A stretch of DNA of 64,000 bases. Origin: Marsupella aquatica. Taxonomy: Eukaryota; Marchantiophyta. The translations under genes and the position numbers were made by a program. This document shows, piece by piece, positions 51,087 through 62,030 of this stretch. The notes under the pieces were generated by a model. The model did no database searches. It had not been told where the DNA came from and was given only the letters and a program-made list of their open reading frames with translations. The stretch covers positions 10,540,001-10,604,000 of the forward strand of contig OZ316895.1 of assembly GCA_973895155.1 (NCBI GenBank). Direction: 5' to 3'. Within the stretch, counting starts at the first letter, position 1, and the number at the start of each line of letters is the position of its first letter.

Positions 51087-51430
51087 TGTTGAGCATAGAT
51101 GACAATTGCAATGGCAAGCCCATGAACCATCTAACGCACAAGAGTTGACACAGAGAGATATGTAGTTCACCTCCACATGAGGCTATGTCCACAGTAACAC
51201 ACAAGAGCTGAACTGCACTCTAGACCGACCGACCATACCAAGCATCCACAGCACAAGCTCTCCCTACTCTCAATTGGCTCCGTTATAATGAGCCTGAGTT
51301 TCCACTCTCCAAGCAAACACCACTTGGGTATAGTGTGTGCGCAACATGACTAACCTAACCTAATAAGCGACTAAGGTTAGCCCTAACTATGGTACAGTCG
51401 TTACTCTAGACCTAAGAGTAAATCTTAACA
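51087..51430 (-). mobile_element. Nested solo LTR inside the copia RNase H region
   Basis: 344 bases, TGTTGAG at 51087 and CTTAACA ending at 51430 (plus-strand view), flanked by TTGAG (51082-51086) and TCGAG (51431-51435), a 5-base target duplication with one mismatch. Removing it with one duplication copy rejoins the RNase H reading frame exactly, which supports the borders. Orientation as minus is a guess from LTR-like composition. Confidence 0.8.
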
Positions 51431-52561
51431 TCGAGTGCAGTTTGATAGGGCCTTGTACTTGGCCTCTATTGAAGAGCGCAAAACTGTTAGTTGACTCTTA
51501 GAGCTCCAGGTAATAGCACCACCCAACAAAGTATAGAGGTAGCCTCCGATGGAATGTCGAGTGTTGGGGCAAGAGTTGCTCCAATCTGAGTCCGCAAATC
51601 CCTCAAGTAGAAGAGAGCAGTTGTGGTTGTAGAAGATGCCAATGTCAATAGTGGAATTCAGGTACCTGAGGATATGTGTGGTTGCATCAAGATGTTGTTC
51701 AGCCCGCTGTTCAAGGTGAGCCATGAAAAGACTGACAAGTCCAACAGAGAACAAAACGTTAGGGCAAGTGTGAGTTAAATAGATTAATTTTCCCATGAGC
51801 TTGGAATAGGATGTGGAATCTATGGGATCAGAGTCTGCTTGAGCTGAGAGAGTAAGCCCCTCAGGGAGTGGAGTGAAGACACGTCGACATTTCTCCATCC
51901 CATAGTCAAGAACAAGAGTTTGAGTATAGGAAGTTTGATGAAGCAAAAGTCCAAAATAAGTAAATAAGAACTCTAAGCCAAGATAACGTTTGGTGGGATT
52001 GAGATCTTTCATTTTGTAATGATTTTGGAAATGGAGTTTGATAGCAACCGTAAAAGAAGGACTGTTGCCTGTGATCATAAGATTATCTACAAAGAGAAGA
52101 ATAAGAGCAAGCTGCCCCTCTTGCTAAGAGATGTAGAGATTGAGATTGAGGTTACTACGGGTAGAACCGATGGAGCGGAGATATGAGTCAATTTTTTGGT
52201 ACCATGCTCTAGGACTTTGTTTTAAGCCCATTGATAGATCAGTGTAAACGGCTGACTAGATCCTCATGGCTAGGAGAAATAAACCCGGGAGGTTTATGCA
52301 TGAAAATGGACTCTTTCAATGTCCCATTGAGGAAGGCGGTGACCATGTCCATATGAGATATTTTCCATCCAAAAGCTACAACAATAGCTAATATCAAACG
52401 GACAATGGACCAGCAGACAACATAAGCAAAAGTTTCATCATACCTTCTTGTTGTTCATTGCCCCTTGCCACTACACGAGCTTTGAACTTCGTGTTGCCAG
52501 CATGATCCATCTTTTTGCGGAGAACCCACCTAGCAGATAACGCCTTTTGACCAAGGGGAAG

Positions 52562-52856
52562 TGTTAGGAATTGACTCTCAGTTCCCGGCTTCTAGTTAGT
52601 TTGCCCTTACTTGGGTTAGTTGGCCCTTGGTTAGTTTAAGGTAAGATCTATTTATTTAGGCTCACACATCTTAGTCCTCCTCAGGGGGTATAGATAAACC
52701 CTAAACTTTAAACTCTCATTCTTCACATGTATTCTCATATGCTATGGATCCTTCAAGAGTTTATCCACTCGGAGTGTCTCGTCGGGGTAGGGTCTGATTG
52801 AGTGTCTCTATCATGTTCTACATTGCTATCTAGTCTGGAGCTGACGGTTTCTTACA
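52562..52856 (+). mobile_element. Nested solo LTR inside the copia RT entry
   Basis: 295 bases starting TGTTAGGAATTG and ending TTTCTTACA, flanked by GGAAG (52557-52561) and GGAAA (52857-52861), four of five matching. Removal with one duplication copy restores the interrupted RT frame. Its first bases resemble the solo LTR at 23421 but similarity fades quickly, so they are different families or old relatives. Confidence 0.78.
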
Positions 52857-53579
52857 GGAAATCCAACAAGTTCCCAGATCTGATTCTAATCATGAAAATC
52901 CATTTCAGAAGACATAGTTGAGTGCCATTGGGGGTCAGCAAGTGCTTCTTCAAAATCTATATTGGTATCTGCATGGGTGAGAAGCGAGAGTGTGAGATCA
53001 GGCTGATCTATTGAAGCCAATTGGCTATAAAAATTGGTATGCCTGTATTGATGAGATCGTAGCCTGGTTGACTGTCATGATGGCAAGAGAGATCGAGCTG
53101 CTTGAAGTTGTGCTGTGCCAGATGGTGCGCTAGATGGTGAAGTAGTAGGCATTGAAATGATTGTTGGTGCTCGAGAAGGAGATTCAGAAGCAGGTGATTC
53201 AGTAGGAGGTTTCAACGTGAGATCCTGGAGTGGACTGCCAAGCAGGAGGAGTTGATGAAGGAGAAGCAAGATTGTCGCCTGTAGTAGGAGGTTGTGGTGC
53301 TGTGACTGTGGCCTCAGTTTCCTCAAGAGGAAAAATGTCAAAGATGCTATGAGACATAGAGGTTTGTGGAGGTGTGAGGAAGGGGGATCTACAGATGGAG
53401 GAGTCCTTCTATGAAGAGTGAGTTTGACTGACTCTTGTGACATCCAGGACTCACTTCTATAACCTAGAGCCTTCTACGGTCCTGAAAAATTGTCAGCAGA
53501 GGATCACTTTAACAAAGAAATGCAAAGTGTATTGAGGTTCTTGAAAGGATAAAACGTTTTTGAGGACCATTCCTCTTGT

Positions 53580-53802
53580 CCTCCTAAAATTTTGGAACAA
53601 GACTTCGGACGAATTGTCACTTCGATGCATTTGAGACACATTAGTTACTCAGAACTGAAATTTTACAAACGTATCACTTGAAATACACCTCCTATGCCAA
53701 AAATCTCGGCATAGGACTTTGGAAGAATTATCAACCGATGCATGTGAGGCACGTTAATTAATTAGGACTGAAATTTCGCAAAACTCTCATGTGCAATACA
53801 CC
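53580..53802. repeat. Diverged tandem duplication, period 111
   Basis: Copies at 53580-53690 and 53691-53802 share GGACTT(C/T)GGA, CGATGCAT, GA(G/A)(A/G)CAC(A/G)TTA and AACTGAAATTT-type words in order, with AATACACCT near the end of each. Confidence 0.7.
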
Positions 53803-54146
53803 TTAGCCAAATTGCTTCGTGAATCATACGTGATATGGCTTAGGGTGTTGTATCTGAGATTGTTGGGGTGCATTCGGAATTTCATGTCGTGGACAGAAGT
53901 CATTCCTGCTTTGTGTGCCTGTTTTTAAAAAAGTTTGTTGAAGCCCTTGTGTGCATGCTCTGTTAAACCTTCGTGTTTGTTAAGGACCAGTCTATCGTAT
54001 CTGTACCCTACTAGTCTCAACCTTAAACCCTAAACCTCCTGCTTCCCTCCATTCCTCCTAACACTGCGCCTGAGACATCACTCCACATACGGAAAACCCG
54101 AACCCTACACTTTTCTCAAACACAAGACCTGTGTCGAGTGATTGAA

Positions 54147-54173
54147 TTTATTATGTGAACTTCACATAATAAA
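54147..54173. repeat. 27-base palindrome
   Basis: TTTATTATGTGAA and its exact complement are separated by a single C. No associated gene or element end can be shown. Confidence 0.85.
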
Positions 54174-54226
54174 AATGGTAACTCAGCACCGCTGGTAATA
54201 GAGCGCCCCGAAGCTATTTTTTGGAA

Positions 54227-54350
54227 GCACTAATCGAGTAAAGCCCAGGCGCGGTTATCAAGGGATGATGGTAGCCAAAATCAATGACGCACTAATCGAG
54301 TAAAGCCCAGGCGCTGTTATTAAGGGATGATGGTAGCCAAAATCAATGAC
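54227..54350. repeat. Tandem duplication of 62 bases
   Basis: Two adjacent copies starting GCACTAATCGAGTAAAGCCC differ at only two positions, so the event is young compared with the surrounding decayed repeats. Confidence 0.9.
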
Positions 54351-55650
54351 ATCTCCAGGAGATCGTTAGCCAAAAAATGCAGTTCCAGAAGTTAAAAAAA
54401 AGCCACTCAGACTACCTTGACCTTGATCTGCATGGTTTTGAGCCAAAACGGAGGGCGGACTTCACTGGTCCAGGAGGGAGAAGCAAAGCAATAAAAAATA
54501 CTGGCATGGGAACATAAACCTGCAAAGCGTACACAGGGACCTCTCATACAGCAGTTGTCCTTGCAGATAACATCTCTCTGCAATCCTCTCAGAGGCAAGA
54601 CTTGGATGTCATACGAGGGAAAGAAGAACCCCAGGCATACACATGATTGTTATTAACGGTGGCTTAGGAAAATTGAAAATTGACCTGAGAATTCTTGGAG
54701 CACAAAAGCCTCGATCAATCTCAGCTTCAACTTAGTTCTTGAAATCATCCCACTTGTTAGTCATTCGTCCATGTTGTGGGGGCCCTCACAGAGAATCACG
54801 AAGTATGCAAATGCCTATCAGCGTCAACAATGGATGCATCCAACCACCCCGACGCAGGTTCAGATCAGACCATGAACATCAAGATTGAGGATACTACAGC
54901 CTCTCTCAAACTTCAAATAGTGATTGCGAAGATGTTATACAACCTCTTTTACTTCAGGTGCGCTAATGGCCAGACACATGTCTTACGCCACTGCAAAGAA
55001 TGAAAACAAAACCAAAACGCCATGGACTTAGGTTGAAGGTAGGAAATAAGTCCATTCACCGTCTCTAGAAGACCCAATATCATCTGTCCTAAAGTTTGCG
55101 TAAAGTGTCAAGAGAGGGTGAAAGTCTACACCTAGAAGAAATTATAAGACAACTCTGGAAGCCCATAGAAAGTCGTAGACAGTAGCCCTATTCGTACGAC
55201 TAAAACCTCCCCAAGACGACTGGCCATCGTTTCAGAGACCCCCAATGGCAAGAAATGGTCCAAACATGGAGATCATAAAGATGTACCAAACTAATTGGTG
55301 GACGATCCTTTACACAAACCACTTGAAAGGCAAAGAAGGAAAAGGAGGAAAAGAGACAGCAGTAGGATCTTGCATCACTTTCTGGGTGCTATTTCAAGCA
55401 CAATCTTGGCCCCAGAATCAAAAATCCTCTACATCAAAGCTGGGGGTACCAGCACAACTACTAAGACCAAAAAGGGCTTTGAATTGTTCACAACACCTGT
55501 AATGAGTGAACAACCCAACTTGTGCTGAGGCTTATCCCCACCTGTCACTGGGAAAGCAGCTGAAGAGCATCTTGCGTGATTCCGGTCTTTGCCCATCTCT
55601 TCGTGGGGGGGAGGCGCGGCCAGACCCACGAGAATAGGTGACGACGACAC

Positions 55651-55768
55651 AGCACCGTTGACCTGGATTGACTCCAATCATCAACCCGTATAGCAGATTA
55701 AAGCCCTCTAGCACCGTTGACCTGGATTGACTACAACCATCATCCTGTACAGCAGATTGAAGCCCTCT
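55651..55768. repeat. Tandem duplication of 59 bases
   Basis: Copies beginning AGCACCGTTGACCTGGATTG at 55651 and 55710 differ at about six positions. Confidence 0.9.
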
Positions 55769-56024
55769 TCCACACGTGCAAGAAAGAGACTAATTTACAA
55801 AAGAGACCGAGCCCCTGTGGTCCTGCATTGGAACTCAATCGGTGACCATGGGAGCTCACCCAATGAACATTTCTTCGTGCTCTTCTCAAATATCTCCTCC
55901 TAACCCCACATTTCGCAACAGTGTCTGTCGCTAGTTCTTCTGTACATACCAGACCCTTGATGCAACACATCTTGCTGTCAGACAGGCTGAAAATTTCAAT
56001 GTGGAGTTAGGTTGTGTTGACAAA

Positions 56025-59000
56025 TCAAGTTGTTAACGCTGTCTCGGGGTCCTCCCCAATGTTGTCCATAGGTGAGATGAGTTCTAGTTCGGCCCATAAC
56101 AGGGGAGAGACCTTGCAAGATGCAGCTTCAGGTGACATCTGAAGTGCATTTGACAACATCCATGTGACTTCTCGCATGGATGGCCTTTTACTCGCCTTCG
56201 GCTGAATGCAAAGGCGCACAATTTCACAGATAGCCACTAGTTCATCAGTGTTGTACGACTCCAGCGATGAATCCACCATGTACCACATCATCTTCGGGTC
56301 ATTCAAATACTCCTTTGCCTGCAGTGTTCCAAAACCACATAATCAGAAATCCACTCACAGAAGGAAGTAAAAACAAAACAAACAACAAATCCAAAGTACG
56401 ACACCAGGGAGATGAGAAAGAAGCAAACTGAAAAATTGCCAATCTGCAGCCCGTCTTAGCATTAAGGGCACAAAAAGGCAGTTGGGAGATAGATTTTGGG
56501 TGCGGCACCAAAGCAATGAATTACATTGCTCTAGAAGCCTAATCTGGGACTGTGGACAAGAAGGAACAGGCAGAAATGGCAAAATGTATTGCATGCATGC
56601 ACATTAGGAAATGCGAGACATTGCGTCTTATGACATTAGACCTCTATAACATTACGACCTGAACACAGTAGAAGGCTAGAGCAATGAACAGCCCCTGGTG
56701 AGACCACACAAGCGCCACAAAGAGCATCAAATTTAGTGGAAGAACCTACATATTCAACAAGAGACCCATGCACATTGCTCCTTGCTGTGATTGTTTCCAG
56801 CAAGAACACTCCAAAACTGAGTACGTTACTCTCAAAATCAGGAGTATGCCGATCAGTGCATTGATCATCATTCACAAATTTGCTGAACGACTTCCGTCTA
56901 CCAATTACGTTGGTTCCAACTGAGAGTTTCGATATACCAAAGTCTGCTACCTGTTGATCACAATCAGCAGCGTTACATACACCTCCTTTCATAAGGCTCG
57001 TTCCGAACAAAAATTAAGTTGTTAAATCAGAAAAGATTGCTATTCGACTGGCACCGTATTACCCTAGTAAATATAAAAAACACGAACTTCACTATGCAAC
57101 AGGACATTGATAGAATACCTTGGCAGCATAGTCTTCACTTAGATAAACAGAGTTTGAATCGAAATTCAAGTGGCTACTCGGAGGTACAAGTTCATGATGC
57201 ATGTACTGTAGGCCATATGCCGCACCCATAACTATCCTCATCCGCATTGGCCAATCCAAGTGCTCTGACTCCTTGTCTACAGTAACAAAGCTGATAGTCA
57301 GATCCCTTTAAATTATGCTGTATACCATACTTTGATATTTAAAAAATTCAAAAACGAAAGATGCAAAACATTTAAGCCGCACAGGTTACACACTGCAAAA
57401 TGAATGGAAACATGATTGGGTATGGCTAATGAAGACACATTCCTAAGAAGAGCATCGATCGGAGGTCTTACTGTGAAGATGCTCAAAAAGTGTGCCATTC
57501 GGAGCATATTCAAACACCAACATTCTTTCAAAAGGTTCTTCTTCAGAACAGTACGCAATCAAATTAACGAGATTTCTATGATTCATCCGGGCCAGAGCCT
57601 CGACCTGCAAAAGTGCAGACAGCTAATCTCAGGCGTAGTTCACAGGATACAGATCATGCTATGGAAGAACATATCTCAGACATAAAAGGTATCATCCAGA
57701 GGCACTCTTAGCGATGTCCCACACCATAATGAAACCTGAGCCATAAATCCAACTTAGTCTGTTCCCCCGTGAATTACCTTGCGGCGAAAATACAGCTCTG
57801 TGTTCGGGGTCCAGCTTGTTGGGGGTATTTTGATACTTGTTACGGCAACCTCTGTACCATTAGTCAATGTTCCCTTGAAAACCATACTATCTGAAGAGCA
57901 CCCAATTACATTACTGAAATCCTCGCAGGCTGCTTCCAACTCTGTCCGGCTGATGGTTGGCACACCTGTTGTAGACAAGGAGTTTGGTCAGGAAGATCAA
58001 GACATCCGGCCTTCAATCCAATACAATGCTGATCTCAGAAACGAGGAAAGGCCAAGAATAACAAAGCAATGCTGCAAAGCTGTTAGTATTGACCAATTCT
58101 GGCGCGATTCTGTTTACGTCTAGAATTTTCTTTTACTCATTGCAGTCTAAAGTCCATCTAGAATTTCCATTCATTCATTGCAGTCCGTAGTCTATCTCCA
58201 TCAACAACTTCGGAACAACAGTATTCCCTACAACATGACAGATTAAGCCTACTCAGATCGAGTCAACCGAGATTGGCCGCTAAACTTCGTGACCTTACAA
58301 TACTCGTGGATAAGACTCACCTGTGACAAACGCTTTCTGCAGTTGGCCACTCATGTGCCCACTCATTCCGGCCTTCCAGGGACTCACTGTTGCTCTTTTC
58401 CGCTTTCGGCGAAGGCATACTATGGCTGCTCCTACTAACGTGAGTAGGCAGATTAGGAACACCACCGGGCCAATCAAGAAAACCCAAAGCACTTGGTTGA
58501 TCGAGAACTTGTCTGGTGAATGAGTAGACACTGGAGCTGGAGCTGGCGGCTTGCCATGAAGTGCCACTGGAGAGGGTAGTGCCGACGAGTGATTGGGACT
58601 ACTTGCGTTCACTGTTTTTCAAATAGACAAGCACAACCAAATGTGTTCAATATGGTTCAGTTGATTAGTGAATAGTACTTATCACTAGTCCCTGGTAAAA
58701 AAGGCATTACCACACGTTCCTTGAACTGACCTACAAAATCCTCCTCAACCTGACTTTGTTACTTCTTTACTAAATTGAACTATTTGTATCACAACATGCC
58801 AGCAACAGTCCTTCAAATGCTAGTTCGCATCTAAGGGGACAGGCAATTAGTTCCGATCAGAAAAATAAACGACATTCAAGAGGACTTCATCGATCGTGCG
58901 ATTCAGAAGCGAAAGGTTTGCTCTGAACCATAATGGTACAAGCTACAGTCCGGTACTTCTTTCAAAGAATATTCCATTTAGCAAGAGAAGACCCTGGGAT

Positions 59001-59873
59001 CAGGTCGTATTGTGCCCGAGTCCATACTTCAAATCGGAAAGATGCACCGGGAGAGCAATAACATCGGACCATACGATAGGCCAGAATGCTAAGAAAACAA
59101 ACTGGACATAGGAAACGAAAGGAAAAAGAAAAGCGGACAGCCCAGCCCATCCGTCGTCCAAACTTGTGACGCCTCTCCTAGAAAACTCCGGCTTCAGAAT
59201 GCCTGAAGAAAGCAACCCACACAAGTTGCATTTCCTGACTACAACGGCCTTCCCCGGCGACTTCCAGAGATAAAGATGATCAGACCTAGAACTTAGAACT
59301 CAACGAACATTTCTCATGAAAGAGGGCCGCTAGGCGGCCCAATAGCCAACTGTAGAGCTTATTTCTGACCACACGTCCAACCAACAAACAAGGATGGGAA
59401 TATATTGGCAGGCAGATTTTGGCTAGAACTGATACAGATCACTAGGCTCAGACGAAAGGCCAACTACTGATGCATCTAGCATCAATTGTTGAACACAAAC
59501 GTGAACTTCGCTTCCGGAACCACTTCGGAAGTAGACTTCATCAAGCAAAGCTAAAAAACCCTACGACATTTCTTGGTGTACATTCCAATGCAGCTGAGAC
59601 TCCATGCTTCACAAGAATGGAAGCTTGCAAATTTACGAAGGGGCCCCAAAACAAGCGAAAGTAGTGTGAAACGCAGAAAGGATAGTGCCAGTTGCCCTCG
59701 GAAATGCCTGGGAGAGAACGAAACGGGTCACAATCACCTGCTAATAAAATGCGACCAGAGCAACGCGGAACCGAAGTAGCTGAGAAGGCCAGCAGCAAGA
59801 TCCATGCCAGTAATACAGACTTATACTGGCTCACCGGAGGTCTTCGACACATTCCCATGTCCCTCAGTTGCAT
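56025..59873 (-). CDS. MRH1/MDIS2-type receptor-like pseudokinase without LRRs
   Basis: Seven exons join in phase to 466 residues: 59873-59738, 58611-58321, 57965-57778, 57604-57472, 57276-57119, 56950-56750, 56318-56025. A hydrophobic leader (LLAWILLLAF) is followed at once by a Pro/Ser-rich stalk and a membrane helix (about 86-111). The cytoplasmic part has the group hallmark SRTELEAACEDFSN and FEYAPNGTLFEHLH of LRR-VI kinases such as Arabidopsis MRH1 and MDIS2. Kinase residues are degenerate: the glycine loop reads IGCSSDSMVFKG, the VAIK lysine is Thr185 (VAVTS), HRD is HLN (Asn287), while DFG is kept at 305-307. It ends with the family's PLLWAELEL. It probably acts as a scaffold or co-receptor at the plasma membrane. 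I searched the 1126-base first intron for LRR exons and found none. ATGs at 59978, 59858 and 59852 are alternatives for the start. Confidence 0.85.
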
Positions 59874-60849
59874 CCGCTTTATCCAACAGGGCTCCTTGCA
59901 AGGTAGTTCCCTACAGGAATAATATATACTGCCTCCAGGCGATGATGTGAAGCTGACAGCCTTCTCTGAGAAATGCATTGATCTCAGGCATCTAACCTCG
60001 GAAACCCAAAGGTACAGAATCCACGCGAGCCACTTAGCCCTCCTGCCAGAGCCCCGACTGAACTACTTTTACCCAATCCGATTCCTGCTATCTTTACCAC
60101 GGAGCTCCTCGCGACTCCTCCTACTTCTAATCGGATTCATGCCCGAACTCGCCCGGCCCTGCTCCTCGGTTTCTGTCTCCTCGTAGTCTCAATGAAATTG
60201 AGCACATTTACTGGCAGTGGAAGTACTACCAACATGTCCTCCGATACCATCAACCGATACAGGTGAACCCCTACGGCGCGTTGCCGAGCAATCGTAGCAA
60301 CTTCCCGCGAGATCCAATAGCACCGGCGTAAAACTTGACGGGGTTGTCGACGGACCCCGGCTGGTGATCACTCTGTTTGCGACAAAAGAACACTCCCCAC
60401 ACACCTGATCAAAGAACGGACATTGGAGAAAGGAAAAGCATCCAAATCAGTACAGAAGCAGCGAAGACACAAAAAGATGCACTGCAGTCCACCAGACACG
60501 AAGAAAGCTTGGAGCTGACGGGAGGGAGAGGGACGCAATCTAATGAGCATGAGGGACACGAGGTAACAACCATGGCAATCTTTCTGGACAAGCATTTGTC
60601 TACCCTTTCACCTCAGGTACGCTGACTATCTGCTGTCTATTCGGTGGGAGGACAAATCCCATCTCGCGTAGACGTCACGTACCGTCACTTACACACATAA
60701 TCCAACACGCACAAGCAGCGTACTTCTCAGAGAGGAGCTCAGAGAGCACTGCCTCACGAGCTTGCTCTTGCAAGCTCGCTAGCTTGCCTGCCCGCCCGCC
60801 CGGCCAAGGCCAGATGCCAGACATCGACAAAGCGGACTATAGCAACTCC

Positions 60850-60969
60850 GCCGCGCCATTTCTCTCGAAAAGGAACCAAATCAATGAGAGAAATGGAGCA
60901 CGATGGTGGCGAGTCCACCGCGCCCTTTCTCGAAAACACAAAACCAAATCATCGAGAGATAGAGCACGA
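60850..60969. repeat. Diverged tandem pair, about 52-base unit
   Basis: CCGCGCC(A/C)TTTCTC...CGAAAA...ACCAAATCA(A/T)(T/C)GAGAGA...GAGCACGA occurs at 60850-60903 and 60918-60969. Confidence 0.7.
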
Positions 60970-61190
60970 AAGAAGGTGAGAGCGTGACAGACATGAAAGA
61001 GATCGAGAGTAGCACCCCGAAATCCCGAATCAATCGACTCTGCGCCGCGCTGAGCGGATGTCACATCCTCACCATCCTCAACAACAACATCAATGAGAGC
61101 GAGCAGCGATAACAAAAATGGCAAGCCGCACGCAGCAGGGGCGTCGGCGACGAGAGCGCAGAGGACATTCTGGGCAGATCCAACGCGACC

Positions 61191-61210
61191 AGTCCAGTCC
61201 AGTCCAGTCC
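61191..61210. repeat. Microsatellite (AGTCC)4
   Basis: Four uninterrupted AGTCC units. Confidence 0.9.
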
Positions 61211-61924
61211 TACCCGCAAAACCGTGTGACCATTGCACCTCACCTCACCCCACCGCACCGCAGCAGGAGGCAGGAAGGAGTGAGTGAATGCTCCAGTGAC
61301 TCGAGTGACACAGACGCACACAAGCAGCTCTCAATCACAGTCCCATATCCAGCGCCCGAAATGCGCTCCTACGACTCATCCACGCCATGCAATGCATTGC
61401 AATGCGATCCAAGCCAGCAGGCCTGCACCGGGGCGCAAGGACTACTCACCCGGGTCACGCGACAGAAAGCTCCACCATTCCCTCGCACGTTCGAAATCTC
61501 AACGCTAGCCCAGCCAACCAGCGGCACCCCAACGTCACCAACAACAGCAAAACTCCATCAATCCTCACAATAGTTGCATTCACCATTCCTCCACGTACTC
61601 CCTCCCTGCATACAACATCAGCTCTCTAGCTTCCTCGCTCGCTCCATCAATCAATCCTCAATCCTTCCTTTCTTTGTTGGCCAGTGTCTGTGATTGCGGC
61701 AGCATCGATCGGGGAGAGGAAGCAAGCATCGAATCGCGTGGGAGGACGGAATGATGATTGTGCTCTGCATCGAAAGCGAGAGTATCGGCAATAGGCCTGA
61801 ATCATGCGACACAGAGAGAGAGAGCGAGAGAGAGAGTCAGAGAGAGCAGAAAGATAACGAGGGAAAGAGTGTGAGACGGAAAAGACGCCGAAAATAGCGG
61901 AATCTCCCATCAGAGCGAGCTGGC

Positions 61925-62030
61925 ATTGCCATCGATCCCATTGCATGGCCCCGGTGGGGGCCAGGGGAGGCCTTGCGATTGCCATCGATCGCATTGCATG
62001 GCCTCGGTGGGGGCCAGGGGAGGCCTTGCG
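61925..62030. repeat. Tandem duplication of 53 bases
   Basis: ATTGCCATCGATC(C/G)CATTG followed by a GGTGGGGGCCAGGGGAGGCC stretch, at 61925-61977 and 61978-62030, with two differences. A partial third start follows. Confidence 0.9.

Larger units (their letters stand above)
50690..53440 (-). mobile_element. Decayed Ty1/copia retrotransposon pol region
   Basis: Read on the minus strand from 53440 down: a Ser/Pro/Thr-rich linker; the entry to the RT (FEEALADPQW, then RWVLRKK, FKARVVARG); motif A MDMVTAFLNG; GLKQSPRAWYQ; a VDN in place of the VDD catalytic pair, followed by MITGNS (about 52075); KRYLGLEF; YSKLMGKLIYLTHTCPN; the RNase H part with GFADSDWSN and SSIEAKYKAL; and the end HSRTKHLKIHHHF and SADIFTKVLP. 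In-frame stops and at least one frameshift show it is dead. Two solo LTRs are nested inside it. Its own LTRs, primer-binding site, gag and an intact integrase are not visible. Confidence 0.9.
53441..56024. other. Gene-free spacer with tandem duplications
   Basis: Between the copia relic and the receptor-like pseudokinase. Contains a 111-base diverged duplication, a 27-base palindrome, a 62-base tandem duplication and a 59-base tandem duplication. The small open frames here show no recognisable protein. The right end is the 3' flank of the pseudokinase gene. Confidence 0.4.

Noticed and set aside
54020-54040. AACCTTAAACCCTAAACC, plant-telomere-like words
   Set aside because: Only one or two imperfect units, far below an interstitial telomere array.
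58612-59737. Possible LRR exons in the first intron of the pseudokinase gene
   Set aside because: No LxxLxLxxNxLxG pattern or cap motif on the minus strand, and exon 1 and exon 2 already join in phase.
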